Shown here piece by piece: positions 9,453-18,119 of a DNA stretch of 64,000 nucleotides (the stretch's first letter is position 1; each line of letters starts with the position of its first letter). Below the pieces are notes generated by a model, which searched no databases, was not told where the DNA came from, and saw only the letters and a program-made list of their open reading frames with translations. This DNA comes from Amycolatopsis acididurans (GTDB taxonomy: Bacteria; Actinomycetota; Actinomycetes; Mycobacteriales; Pseudonocardiaceae). The position numbers and the translations under genes are program-made. The stretch lies in the NCBI RefSeq assembly GCF_012328925.1, contig NZ_JAAXLS010000002.1:596787-660786 (forward strand), written 5' to 3'.

Positions 9453-10055
9453 TCAACGCACGCCCGGCCGGTATCCCGCCCACTGGCGATCGCCCAGCAG
9501 CATCAGGTGTTCCAGCAGTGTCGCCAGTACGTTCTTGCCCGGCTCGCGGTAGCGCGCGTCGCACAGCACCACCGGCGTTTCGGCGGGCAGGTCGAGTGCG
9601 TCGCGCACCTCGTCGGGGTGGTACACCGGCGCCTGGTCGAAGCAGTTGACGCCGACCACGAACGGCACGCCGCGGCGCTCGAAGAAGTCCACCGCGGCGA
9701 AGCTCGTGTCCAGCCGCCGCGGATCGACGAGGACCACGGCCCCGAGCGAACCGCTGGCCAGCTCGTCCCACATGAACCAGAACCGTTGTTGCCCCGGTGT
9801 CCCGAACAGGTACAGCACCAGCTCGGGGCTGATCGTGATCCGGCCGAAGTCGATGGCGACCGTCGTGGTCGTCTTGGCCTCGACGCCGGAGAGGTCGTCC
9901 ACGCCTTCACCGGCGTCGCTGAGGACCTCCTCGGTCCGCAGTGGACGGATTTCGCTGACCGCACCCACCATGGTCGTCTTCCCGACGCCGAACCCTCCGG
10001 CGACCAGGATCTTGACCGCCGTGGCGAGCCGTTCAGAGCCTTCGGATGCCATCAA
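9453..10055 (-). CDS. cvnD: Conservon GTP-binding protein (CvnD)
   Basis: A 200-residue small GTPase-like protein. It has the P-loop GGFGVGKTT (residues 20-28), LFGTPGQQRFWFMW as switch II and VNCFD as the base-recognition segment. It is the fourth gene of a standard conservon (sensor kinase, roadblock, DUF742, GTPase). In Streptomyces such cassettes form a membrane-associated complex resembling eukaryotic G-protein signalling. It overlaps the DUF742 gene by 23 bases, a common conservon arrangement. Confidence 0.93.
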   Translation of the reverse strand: MMASEGSERLATAVKILVAGGFGVGKTTMVGAVSEIRPLRTEEVLSDAGEGVDDLSGVEAKTTTTVAIDFGRITISPELVLYLFGTPGQQRFWFMWDELASGSLGAVVLVDPRRLDTSFAAVDFFERRGVPFVVGVNCFDQAPVYHPDEVRDALDLPAETPVVLCDARYREPGKNVLATLLEHLMLLGDRQWAGYRPGVR

Positions 10056-10398
10056 GGACCGCCTGGAGTAGTTCTCGGCTGGGAATCTCGTTCGCCGGCG
10101 GCGGCGACCGGTGGATCAGATAACCACGGTCGATCAGGTCGCTCAGCAGGACCTTCACCACCATCAGCGGCAGGCTCATCAGCGCGGAGACCTCCGCGAC
10201 CGAGCACGGCTGCTCGCACAGTCGCACGATCTCCGCGTGCTCCGGGCTGACCGCTTCGCGGATCCCGTCGGTGACCGACACCACGAGGGTGATCAGCTCC
10301 AGGTCGGTACGCGCCGGACGACTGCGCCCGCCTGTCAGGAAGTAGGGCCGCACCACCGGCCCCTGCTCGTCGTGTCCCGGATCCGGCATCGTGCTCAC
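10033..10398 (-). CDS. cvnC: Conservon DUF742 protein (CvnC)
   Basis: A 121-residue protein matching DUF742: VRPYFLTGGRSRPARTDLELITLVV at the N-terminus, then a winged-helix-like CEQPCSVAEVSALMSLPLMVVKVLLSDLIDRGYL. It sits between the roadblock gene (ATGA overlap) and the GTPase gene (23-base overlap). The fold suggests a protein- or DNA-binding winged helix; its biochemical role in conservons is not settled. Confidence 0.93.
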   Translation of the reverse strand: MSTMPDPGHDEQGPVVRPYFLTGGRSRPARTDLELITLVVSVTDGIREAVSPEHAEIVRLCEQPCSVAEVSALMSLPLMVVKVLLSDLIDRGYLIHRSPPPANEIPSRELLQAVLDGIRRL

Positions 10399-10826
10399 CG
10401 CCGGTCATGTGGCTTGCCGTTCGGGGCTTCGACCGGACGGGGCGAGGCCGACATGTTCACGCCGACCCGCTTGACGAGGCGGTTCATCTCGTATGCCACG
10501 AGCCCCAGGTCGGCCTCGTGGGCGGCGAGGGTGGCCAGGCACGCACCGCGCCCGGCGGCCATGACGAAGAGAAACGCCTTGTCCATTTCCACCATGGTCT
10601 GCCGCACGCCACCGCTGCTGAAGTGCCGGGCGGCGCCGCGGGAGAGGCTCTGGAAGGCCGACGCCATCGCGGACAGATGCTCACCGTCCTCTTCGGACAG
10701 TCCGCGGGAGCGGCCCATGAGCAGACCGTCCGAAGTCAGCAGCACCGCCCTGTCGATGCCGACGACTCGGTCGACGAAGTCGTCGAGCAGCCAGTTGACG
10801 TCTTTTTTTCTGGTTTTCTGATCCAC
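10395..10826 (-). CDS. cvnB: Conservon roadblock/LC7 protein (CvnB)
   Basis: A 143-residue roadblock/LC7 domain protein (WLLDDFVDRVVGIDRAVLLTSDGLLMG; FLFVMAAGRGACLATLA). Roadblock proteins act as regulators or GAPs of small GTPases, which fits cvnD two genes later. It starts 25 bases after the end of cvnA and overlaps cvnC by an ATGA. The C-terminal about 15 residues are basic and Pro-rich and look like a tail. Confidence 0.93.
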   Translation of the reverse strand: MDQKTRKKDVNWLLDDFVDRVVGIDRAVLLTSDGLLMGRSRGLSEEDGEHLSAMASAFQSLSRGAARHFSSGGVRQTMVEMDKAFLFVMAAGRGACLATLAAHEADLGLVAYEMNRLVKRVGVNMSASPRPVEAPNGKPHDRR

Positions 10827-10851
10827 AAGATCCTCGTTTCCGTGGCTCGAC

Positions 10852-13194
10852 TCAGTCGTGCCAGGGTTCGTCTTCGGTCCGGCCGCGGCGCGTGCCTTCC
10901 TGGAAGGCCGCCATCACGTTCCCCGCCTCGAGGGCGGTCGCCTCGTTGCCGGTATCGACGGAGTCCACCGATTCCGGCTCTTCGTGCAGCTGAGGAGCGA
11001 GGTTCGCCTGACGCCGGCGTTTCGGCAGTGGTGGACGGTCGTCCGTCGCCGCCTGCACCGGCGCCACCGGGGTGCTCTCGGGCAGAGTCCTCACTGTGGA
11101 CCGATGGTGCGCGCCGTTCGCGCTTCCATTGGCGCGTAACGGTTCCGGAGCCGGTGCGGGCTGCACGGGCGCCACCGTGTCGAACCAGTCCGTGTGTGGC
11201 CCCTCGGCGGGTTCGAGCAGCTTCGGCAAAACCAGCGCGTCGTTGGGGACGACCACCACGGCACGAACGCCACCGTAGGAGGACTCCAGCAGCGATACCC
11301 GGATGTCGTGCTGGTGGGCGAGCCTGGCCACCACGAAGAAGCCGATGCGCGTGTCCTGGCTCAGCGCCATCACGCCGAAGTCCGGTGGATCCTCGAACAT
11401 CGCGTTCGCCTGCTCGCGTTCCTCCGGCGACATCCCGAGCCCCTGGTCGTCGATCTCGATCACGGCGCCCTTGCCGACCGGGTTGCCGCGCACTTCGATG
11501 CGCGAGTCGGGCGGGGAGAACACGATCGCGTTGTCGACCAGTTCCGCGAGCAGGTGCATCAGGTCGGCCACGGTCCGGCCGCTGACCTGCAGCTCCGGAA
11601 TCCGGCCGAACGAGACCCGGTTGTACTGCTCGGTCTCGGCGACGGCGCCGCGGACGATGTCGAGCAGCCCCACCGGGTTGCGCCACTGGCGGCTGAGCTG
11701 GCCACCGCCGAGCACGATGAGGTTCTCGGCGTTGCGGCGCTCACGGGTGCTCAGGTGGTCCAGCTGGTACAGCAGTTCGACCTGGTCTGGATCGTCGGCG
11801 GCGCGCTCGGCCTTGTCGAGCACCTGCAGCTGCCGGTGCACCACGGCCTGACTGCGCCGGGCGATGTTGAGGAACACCGCGTTCGTGCCCTCCCGCAGCC
11901 GGGCCTCCTCCACCGCGGCGGCGACCGCGGCCTGCTGCGCCTTGTTGAAGGCATCGGCGACCTCGCCGATCTCGTCGCCACCGTAGTCCAGGGCGGGCAC
12001 TTCCTTGGTGACGTCGACCTGCTCGCCGTCACGGATGCGGCCGACCACCTCGGGCAGCCGTTCGTCGGCGGCGAGCGTGTCCGCCCGCAGCCGGCGCAGG
12101 CGACGCACGAGATCGTTACCCATCCGCACCGCCACCAGCAGCGCGACAACCGCGAGCACCAGGCTCGCCGCGGCCGTGATCACCGAACGTTGCAGGGTGT
12201 CGTCCGCGGACTGCTGCTCGGCCGTGGCGGCCGCGCTGCCGAGATCACCGAGGCCGATGGCACTGACCGTGGCCGAGACCTGCCGGACGGCGTCCTGCCA
12301 CTGCTGGGCGGTGGCGGGCAGCGGCGGGACCACGTCCGCACGCAGCCGGGGGTCGTAACCCTGCCGCACGACGGCGTTCTCGACGGTGCCGAGCAAACTC
12401 CAGTCCGATGAGGACTCGAGCGCGTCGATCTTCTGTTGCTGCGCCGCGGGAAGCTGGGGACGCATCGCGGCGATATCGGCGCGGTAGGCGTGGGTGAGCG
12501 AGTCGTAGGTGGCCAGCTCGTCGCTGGTAGGCCTGCGCTCCTGGTAGACCGCGAGCGCGAGCGAGTTGCTGCGGTCGAGCCAGTCCGAGACGCGCATGAG
12601 GTCCGAGGCGTTGGAGCGCAACAGCGCCACGTCCTTGTCCGTGGAGTCCCGGCCGATCGCGCCCGCGGCGTCGATCATCTTGTCGCCGATCGAGTTGTAC
12701 GTGGAGTAGACGACAAGGGGCGAAGCTCCGCCGGTGTCGACCTGCTGGCGGATCTGCGGCAGCTGCGCCATCGACTGCACGAACGAGCCGATCGCGTCGC
12801 GCGCTCCCGCCGGCATCGCGTCCGCGACCTGCGTCGAGATCGAGCTGAACTGGCCCAGCAGCTGGTTGAAGCCGGCGCGTGACTCGTCGAGCGCGGCTCT
12901 GTTCTGCGGTGACGCGTCGACCGCGAACGCCATGCTCGCGCGGCGCTCCTGCGTCATCGCGGGCATGAACGGTACCGCGAGCCCGTAGCCGCGGCTGAGC
13001 AGGACCGCGGTATCGCGTTTGTGGACCGCGGCGATGATCAGGTAAGCGTTGATGCCCACACCCGCGGCGAGCAGCACAAAGCTCGGGATCAAAGCGATCG
13101 CCAGCACGCGAGCCCGGAGTGAAATTCTGGTTTTGCCGCGGATCTCGGCGGAGTGCCCCTTTTTTGGAACGGAATTTTCTGATTGGTGTGGCAC
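10852..13194 (-). CDS. cvnA: Conservon sensor histidine kinase with extracellular NIT-like domain (CvnA)
   Basis: A 780-residue membrane kinase. A first membrane helix at about residues 30-55 is followed by an extracellular helical domain of the nitrate/nitrite-sensing type (roughly 60-330), a second membrane helix (AAASLVLAVVALLVAV), a HAMP-like linker, and an HATPase domain with N-box ELVDNAIVFSPP and G-box DQGLGMS. The dimerisation helix lacks a clear phosphorylatable His motif, as usual for conservon kinases. The C-terminal 130 residues are Pro/Ala-rich and probably disordered. It is the first gene of the conservon; its promoter lies in the divergent gap to the rhodanese gene. Confidence 0.92.
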   Translation of the reverse strand: MPHQSENSVPKKGHSAEIRGKTRISLRARVLAIALIPSFVLLAAGVGINAYLIIAAVHKRDTAVLLSRGYGLAVPFMPAMTQERRASMAFAVDASPQNRAALDESRAGFNQLLGQFSSISTQVADAMPAGARDAIGSFVQSMAQLPQIRQQVDTGGASPLVVYSTYNSIGDKMIDAAGAIGRDSTDKDVALLRSNASDLMRVSDWLDRSNSLALAVYQERRPTSDELATYDSLTHAYRADIAAMRPQLPAAQQQKIDALESSSDWSLLGTVENAVVRQGYDPRLRADVVPPLPATAQQWQDAVRQVSATVSAIGLGDLGSAAATAEQQSADDTLQRSVITAAASLVLAVVALLVAVRMGNDLVRRLRRLRADTLAADERLPEVVGRIRDGEQVDVTKEVPALDYGGDEIGEVADAFNKAQQAAVAAAVEEARLREGTNAVFLNIARRSQAVVHRQLQVLDKAERAADDPDQVELLYQLDHLSTRERRNAENLIVLGGGQLSRQWRNPVGLLDIVRGAVAETEQYNRVSFGRIPELQVSGRTVADLMHLLAELVDNAIVFSPPDSRIEVRGNPVGKGAVIEIDDQGLGMSPEEREQANAMFEDPPDFGVMALSQDTRIGFFVVARLAHQHDIRVSLLESSYGGVRAVVVVPNDALVLPKLLEPAEGPHTDWFDTVAPVQPAPAPEPLRANGSANGAHHRSTVRTLPESTPVAPVQAATDDRPPLPKRRRQANLAPQLHEEPESVDSVDTGNEATALEAGNVMAAFQEGTRRGRTEDEPWHD

Positions 13195-13460
13195 TTCGAT
13201 GCCTTCTGACGAAAACGCAGCCTCGGTGACGCTCTCGCACGTTGGTGAATGGACGAACGGCGGACGGCTACAACTCTTATCTCACGAACGGTGGTCACGT
13301 CCAGTCCGCACGGCACTGTTTCAGGCAACTACGTAGAGCAACCAAAGTCATTCGTTCGGCCGATACCCTGGCGGGTAATCTGCCCCTAGGTTTTCCGTGC
13401 CGCCGGTGATGCGAGGACCCACCGTGGGTCCCTGCCGCCGTCCGGGAATCAGGAGCTAGG
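13195..13460. promoter_or_regulatory. Divergent promoter region between cvnA and the rhodanese gene
   Basis: This 266-base gap must hold the start signals for the conservon (minus) and for the rhodanese gene (plus). A ribosome site (AGGAGC) lies just before the ATG at 13461. I could not assign -35/-10 hexamers with confidence and saw no strong palindrome. Confidence 0.5.
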
Positions 13461-13991
13461 ATGCCCGCGAATTACGCCCAGCATTTGCACGCCGTTCAAG
13501 TCGTTCAGATGATCGAATCCAACGACAGCGTTCGCGTTGTCGACGTCCGTTCACCTGCGGAGTTCGCTCATAGCCGAATTCCGAATTCCATCAACGTTCC
13601 CGTCTCACAGATTCACGGGCGACTCGGTGAATTCTCGACCGGACCGGTCGTGCTGGTGTGCGCGGCCGGAACCAGGGCGGCCGAGGCGAGCCGGCTGTTG
13701 TCGGCCGCGGGTATCGACACCTCGGTCGTACTGCAGGGCGGTATCGACGCCTGGGCCGCGCATGGCGGCGAACTCGAACGCACGGCGTCCGCGCCGTGGG
13801 CGATGGAACGGCAGGTACGCCTGGCCGCCGGAACGCTCGTCCTGATCGGACTGCTGCTGAGCCTGGCCTACGACCCGCTGAAATGGATCGCCGGTTTCAT
13901 CGGGGCGGGGCTGACGTTCTCCGCGCTCAGCAACACGTGCGGGATGGCGCGCGTGCTGTCGCTGATGCCGTGGAACCGGCGCTGCGGATAG
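13461..13991 (+). CDS. Rhodanese domain protein with C-terminal membrane DUF2892 (YgaP-like)
   Basis: A 176-residue protein. Residues 8-112 form a single rhodanese domain with active-site Cys67 in the loop CAAGTR; the C-terminal 60 residues hold two membrane helices (LAAGTLVLIGLLLSLAY, WIAGFIGAGLTFSAL) and NTCGMARVLSLMPWN, typical of DUF2892. The layout matches YgaP, a membrane-anchored sulfurtransferase. Cys in the DUF2892 hairpin may accept or relay persulfide. It is monocistronic, converging on the GMC oxidoreductase gene with 12 bases between. Confidence 0.9.
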   Translation: MPANYAQHLHAVQVVQMIESNDSVRVVDVRSPAEFAHSRIPNSINVPVSQIHGRLGEFSTGPVVLVCAAGTRAAEASRLLSAAGIDTSVVLQGGIDAWAAHGGELERTASAPWAMERQVRLAAGTLVLIGLLLSLAYDPLKWIAGFIGAGLTFSALSNTCGMARVLSLMPWNRRCG

Positions 13992-14003
13992 GGCCGGGCG
14001 CCG

Positions 14004-15827
14004 TTACGCCCCGCCGCGGTCGGCGATCACGCACTCCCCGATCGCCAGCGCCATCGCCATGATGGTCACCTGAGGGTTGACCGTCGGGCAGCTGGGCAGC
14101 ACCGACGCGTCCGCGACGTACACCCCGTCGACCCCGCGCAGGCGGCCCCGGCCGTCCACCGGCCCGGATTCCGGGTCGGCGGCCGCACGGGCCGAGCCGG
14201 TCGGATGGAACGCCGCGAGATGCAGCTGTGCGGCCGGCGTCCGGGCCACGATGTCCCGCAAGGCGGTCACGTCACTCGCGCGCGGCGACCGGGCGATACC
14301 GGTGAGCACTTCCCGCGCCCCGGCGGCGAAGAGCACCTCGCCCATCGCGCACAGCGCCGTGCGAAGCTTGCCGAGATCGTCGCGCGCCAGCTGGTAGCGC
14401 AACAGCGGCGCACGACGGCCGAGCACCTGCCCCGCCGGTTCGTCGGCGATCATCGCGCCCAGCGTGGCCAGCCGCGGCGAAGCCTCCATCTCCCGCCGCA
14501 GGTCGCTGCCCAGGCCGGGCAGCACGAACGTGCCCATACCGGGAGGAGCCGAGGTCGCCTCGATCAGCACGCCCTTGTCGTGCCATTGCTCGATCCCCAC
14601 GCTCTGCAGGACGCCCCGCCACGCCTCGACGTCCTCGTCGAAGCGCCCCGCCAGGCTGACCGCCGGATGCAGCGCGAGGTTGCGGCCCAGCTGCGGATGC
14701 CGGCCGAGTCCCGAACGGCACAGCAACGGTGGCGTCTCGGTGGCACCCGCGGCCACCACGACGATGTCGCTGAGGATCTCGGCCGAGCTGCCGTCCGGCC
14801 GTCGCGCCACGACACCGGCGGCGCGCCCGCGCTCGACGAGGATCCGGTGCACCCGCAGTTCCGACACGATCTTGGCGCCCGCCTCGCATGCCTGGGGCAA
14901 GGCGTTGAGGTGTACCCCGTACTTCGCGTTACGCGGGCAGCCCACCGCGCACTGGCAGCTTCCGGCGCAGCCCGGGGCGTTGCGGCGCAACGGGCTCGCC
15001 TGCCAGCCCAGCCGCGCGGCCCCGGCGAGCGCGAGGCCGCCGTTGCGGCCCAGCGCCGCCATCGGCTGGGTGGCGACGCGCAGGGTCCGCTCGACCTCCG
15101 GCACGAGCTCGGCGATCCGGTCGGTCAGCGCCACCCCCGCACGGGAACGCCAGTGCGCGAGGACGCGAGCGGGTGGGCGGTAGCAGGTCCCGGAGTTGAC
15201 GACGGTCGTCCCGCCGACGGCCCGGCCGACCGGCAGCACGACCGGGGGCACACCCCAGGCGACGGTCGCGCCACCGTCGCGGTACAGCCGGGCGAAGCGC
15301 TCCACCGGTTCCCGGTCACGGAAGTCGGCGACCCCGAACCGGCTGCCCTCCTCGACGATCACCACGGACAGTCCGGCCCGGGCGAGTTCCCGCGCGGCCA
15401 TCGCACCACCGGCTCCGGAGCCGATCACCACGGCGTCGGCGGTGGTGCGGGCGGGCCAGTGCGCCGACGGGGTGCAGTCGAGCGCGGCATCCGGCCGCGC
15501 CGGTTCCGGCGCCGGCGGCAGCACCGTGCCCGACCCTGCGAGCAACGCGGGCACCTTGAGCAGGTCGGCGACCGCGGCCAGGCGCGGCTGCCCGGCCAGG
15601 ACGCGGCAGAGGGCGTCGCGCTGTTCGGGGCGCAGGCGGTCGAGCCTGCGGCCGGTCGTCAGCAGCGCCGCGGTGTCGAGCAGCCCGGCACCCGCACGCA
15701 GGCCGAGCCGGGCCGGGCGGGGGAACGCCGCGGACAACGTGCCGAGGCGGGCCGCGACCTCGCGGGCCCGCACCGGATCGGTGCCCAGCAGGGTGGCGAC
15801 CGTGCCGGTGAGCGCGCGGTCAGTCAC
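14004..15827 (-). CDS. GMC family FAD-dependent oxidoreductase
   Basis: A 607-residue glucose-methanol-choline family enzyme. An N-terminal helical extension of about 125 residues precedes the FAD motif VVIGSGAGGAMAARELARAG and the E ribose ligand. The family signature follows (GRAVGGTTVVNSGTCYR) and the C-terminal substrate/FAD segment HPTGSARAAADP...VADASVLPSCPTVNPQVTIMAMA. A cysteine cluster CAGSCQCAVGCP in the middle is found in long-chain alcohol oxidase-type GMC enzymes. The gene order with the next two genes recalls M. tuberculosis Rv0492c-Rv0494, so a lipid or fatty-alcohol substrate is plausible. Confidence 0.88.
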   Translation of the reverse strand: MTDRALTGTVATLLGTDPVRAREVAARLGTLSAAFPRPARLGLRAGAGLLDTAALLTTGRRLDRLRPEQRDALCRVLAGQPRLAAVADLLKVPALLAGSGTVLPPAPEPARPDAALDCTPSAHWPARTTADAVVIGSGAGGAMAARELARAGLSVVIVEEGSRFGVADFRDREPVERFARLYRDGGATVAWGVPPVVLPVGRAVGGTTVVNSGTCYRPPARVLAHWRSRAGVALTDRIAELVPEVERTLRVATQPMAALGRNGGLALAGAARLGWQASPLRRNAPGCAGSCQCAVGCPRNAKYGVHLNALPQACEAGAKIVSELRVHRILVERGRAAGVVARRPDGSSAEILSDIVVVAAGATETPPLLCRSGLGRHPQLGRNLALHPAVSLAGRFDEDVEAWRGVLQSVGIEQWHDKGVLIEATSAPPGMGTFVLPGLGSDLRREMEASPRLATLGAMIADEPAGQVLGRRAPLLRYQLARDDLGKLRTALCAMGEVLFAAGAREVLTGIARSPRASDVTALRDIVARTPAAQLHLAAFHPTGSARAAADPESGPVDGRGRLRGVDGVYVADASVLPSCPTVNPQVTIMAMALAIGECVIADRGGA

Positions 15828-17112
15828 GGGTGCCTACCTCGGCGTGCGCCGTGCCCCCGAGATGCCACTCCCGGTGCGGGATCCAGGCACCGCCCTCGCG
15901 CCGGCGCAGCACGATGTGCGCGGTGGCCCGCTCGGTGTTGTGGCACACGGCCGGACTGCCGTCCGGATCCTGATAGTCGACCGCGACCGTGGCCTCCGGC
16001 GGCTGGGTGACCTCGATGTCCACTGTGTACTGACCGAGGCGCCCGCGCACGCGCCAGGTCGGCAGGTCCAGCTCGGCGTGCAGCCGCAGCGCACCGAGCA
16101 ACGGGTCACCGGCGGGCAGGTCCCGGCCGCCGAGGCGCAGCCGGACGAACGGCAGCGGCGGCAGGCGGCGCATACCGGGCCGCGTCGAGACCGCGGCGAC
16201 GACTTCGGCCACGTCGCCGTCGCCCAGATCGGCGTGCAGCCACGCCCAGCGCTGCGCGTTGCCGTGCCCGTAGATGTGCGCGGTGGCGCCCGGCGCGTTC
16301 TCGAGGGCGAACTCCCGCTTCCCGCACCGGATCCGGCCCTGAAAGCGCACCGCGGGCCGCGGCACGATCTGCGCCGCGGGCAGCAGCCCGGTCAGCCACG
16401 CCCAGCGCGGGAACGTGAACAGCGTCCGCTCCGCGCCACGCGGCTGGAGATCCCAGGACACGTCGCCGGCCTCGCCCGCGGCGAGCTTGAGCGGCGCCGG
16501 ATGGCGTTCGGGCCCGAAGCGGGCCAGCACCGGTGTCTCCCCGGGCGGGAACACCGCGGCCCAGCCGTGCAGGAAGGCGGGTTCACCCGAGGTGGGTGCG
16601 ACGAGCTCGTGGTGCACCCAGAATCCGGTGCCGGACTCCGGATCGGTGAGCGTGGTGTACCAGACCTCCAAGCGGCCGCGGCGGCCCTTCCACTTCGGAC
16701 GCAGGTGCTCGCCCACGAGCCGGAAGCTGCGCAGCATGGCCCACAGCTCGCGCCGGATGTCGAAACGCAGCGACAGCTCCGCGACCACCGCCCCGGAGGC
16801 ATCGGTGACCGTGGCGGGCAGCGTCGTCATCGTCCACAGTGGACGCAGGAAACGAATGGATTTCCACCCGTCCAGGTGCAGCCGCCTGCCGTCCAGCGCG
16901 GTGAAGTCCAGCCGGTAGCGGATGCGCCTGCGCGTCACCGGGGCGATCTCGACCGTTCCGGTCGCGGCGGGGTCGTCGGCCAGCCCCGGCATCTCCACCC
17001 GGCCGCTCGCGTTCGCGACCACGTCGACGAACGGGTGCAGCACGCCGGGCATCTCCACGTCGAGCGCGAGCCTGCCGTTGCCCGCCATGACCTCGCTGAA
17101 CGTCGTCCTCAT
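15820..17112 (-). CDS. Conserved hypothetical protein (Rv0493c-like position; possible lipocalin/CrtC-like fold)
   Basis: A 430-residue soluble protein rich in beta-strand pattern, with no signal peptide. Recognisable stretches include FWVHHELVAPTSGEPAFLHGW and GHGNAQRWAWLHADLG, reminiscent of AttH/CrtC or tocopherol-cyclase-like beta-barrels that bind hydrophobic molecules, but the match is only by eye. It is coupled on both sides: ATGA overlap with the GntR gene and an 8-base overlap with the GMC gene. The start at 17112 was chosen for that coupling. It may bind or deliver the hydrophobic substrate of the GMC enzyme. Confidence 0.65.
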   Translation of the reverse strand: MRTTFSEVMAGNGRLALDVEMPGVLHPFVDVVANASGRVEMPGLADDPAATGTVEIAPVTRRRIRYRLDFTALDGRRLHLDGWKSIRFLRPLWTMTTLPATVTDASGAVVAELSLRFDIRRELWAMLRSFRLVGEHLRPKWKGRRGRLEVWYTTLTDPESGTGFWVHHELVAPTSGEPAFLHGWAAVFPPGETPVLARFGPERHPAPLKLAAGEAGDVSWDLQPRGAERTLFTFPRWAWLTGLLPAAQIVPRPAVRFQGRIRCGKREFALENAPGATAHIYGHGNAQRWAWLHADLGDGDVAEVVAAVSTRPGMRRLPPLPFVRLRLGGRDLPAGDPLLGALRLHAELDLPTWRVRGRLGQYTVDIEVTQPPEATVAVDYQDPDGSPAVCHNTERATAHIVLRRREGGAWIPHREWHLGGTAHAEVGTRD

Positions 17113-17837
17113 CGCGCACCGCCCTGGCCGGACAACATGCTTTCGATCATCAGGCGGCCGGTCCGCTCGAGATAGTCGGTGGCCAGCTCGTGCACGACCG
17201 GACGCGGCGCCCCTTCGCGAACCGCGGCGTCCAGCGGATCGAGCCGGTCGGCGGCGGCGCCGGGGTCGAGGAACGGGCCGAGCAGCAGCTGCCGCTGGCG
17301 CAGATAGGTGTCGAGCACGACGTTCGTCAGCAGCGGGTACACCCGGTTGCCGGTGGCCCGCGCGAGTGCCCGGTGCCACTCGCATTCGGCCAGCTGCGCG
17401 GCGTCCGGGGTCGTGGCCGCCCGCACCCGGCCGGCCAGCTCGCCCAGCCCGGCACGCTGCTCGTCGGTCGCGCGCGCCGCGGCCCGCACCGCGATGAGCG
17501 CCCCGACCTCGGCCCGCACCTCGAAGATCGACTGGGCCCAGCCTGGCGCGTTCGCGGCCACGAGCATCGGGAGCAGGTCGAGGCCGCCGCGCTGCTCGTA
17601 ATCGAGCACGCGGGTGCCGACACCGTGGCGGATCTCCAGCAGCCCGGACTCCACCAGCCGCATGAGGGCATGTTTGAGCGAGGTGCGGGTGACCTCGTAC
17701 CGCTCGGCCAGTTCCCGTGCCGGCGGCAGGTACTCCCCCGGCGCGTACCGCCCGGAAAGGATCTCACCCCGCAGGTTGTCGGCGACCGCGTCCACCACGT
17801 TGGTGCGGCTGACTCGGTGACTCAGTGGCTCACTCAC
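17109..17837 (-). CDS. FadR-type GntR transcriptional regulator
   Basis: A 242-residue regulator. An N-terminal winged helix (LRGEILSGRYAPGEYLPPARELAERYEVTRTSLKHALMRLVESGLLEIRHGVGTRV) is followed by a FadR/FCD-like all-helical ligand domain. The start is GTG at 17837 within a cluster of octamer repeats, with no good ribosome site, so the mRNA may be leaderless. It is the first gene of the GntR / hypothetical / GMC operon. In M. tuberculosis the equivalent Rv0494 responds to long-chain acyl-CoA; a similar ligand here is inference. Confidence 0.87.
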   Translation of the reverse strand: MSEPLSHRVSRTNVVDAVADNLRGEILSGRYAPGEYLPPARELAERYEVTRTSLKHALMRLVESGLLEIRHGVGTRVLDYEQRGGLDLLPMLVAANAPGWAQSIFEVRAEVGALIAVRAAARATDEQRAGLGELAGRVRAATTPDAAQLAECEWHRALARATGNRVYPLLTNVVLDTYLRQRQLLLGPFLDPGAAADRLDPLDAAVREGAPRPVVHELATDYLERTGRLMIESMLSGQGGAR

Positions 17838-17844
17838 TCAGTGA
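17812..17844. promoter_or_regulatory. Octamer repeats overlapping the gntR start (candidate autoregulatory operator)
   Basis: ACTCRGTG occurs at 17812, 17820 and 17836, so copies are spaced by 8 and 16 bases, and the last is part of the 11-base palindrome TCACTCAGTGA (17834-17844). The cluster covers the GTG start of the GntR gene. A repeated palindromic block over its own start is a natural place for autorepression. Confidence 0.45.
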
Positions 17845-17919
17845 ATGTAGCACTCTGCCGCGCCGCCCGGGTTCGCGTGCTTCCGGTTGCGGGCTCGCAC
17901 CGCGGGGTATGTCTCGGTC

Positions 17920-18102
17920 ATGAGCTCACCGGACATCGATCCCGTCACGGCGCAGAGCGAGCAGGAAGACGCCGACTTCGCCGGCGAACACACCGAGCCG
18001 ACCTACCGCGACCAGCCGCCGACCGGCGAGGACGTCGGGTCCGACGAGGCCACGTCCGAAAGCGGCCCCGGCGGGATGGACCCCGACCACCCGTCCCGCT
18101 GA
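17920..18102 (+). CDS. Small acidic protein of unknown function
   Basis: A 60-residue, very acidic, Pro/Ser/Gly-rich protein (DIDPVTAQSEQEDADFAGEHTEPTYRDQPPTGEDVGSDEATSE) with no Cys, membrane segment or signal peptide. The ATG at 17920 was chosen as the most conservative start; an in-frame upstream ATG at 17887 exists. It looks intrinsically disordered. It is monocistronic, divergent from gntR and convergent with the UPF0104 gene. Function unknown. Confidence 0.5.
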   Translation: MSSPDIDPVTAQSEQEDADFAGEHTEPTYRDQPPTGEDVGSDEATSESGPGGMDPDHPSR

Positions 18103-18119
18103 CAGCGGCCGCCGTCAGC
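18098..18119. terminator. Hairpin between convergent genes
   Basis: GCTGAC (18098-18103) and GTCAGC (18114-18119) enclose the self-complementary GCGGCCGC with one A-C mismatch, giving a stem of about 10 pairs. It overlaps both stop codons of the convergent pair, so it could terminate transcription from either side. There is no U-tract, as is usual in actinomycetes. Confidence 0.45.
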
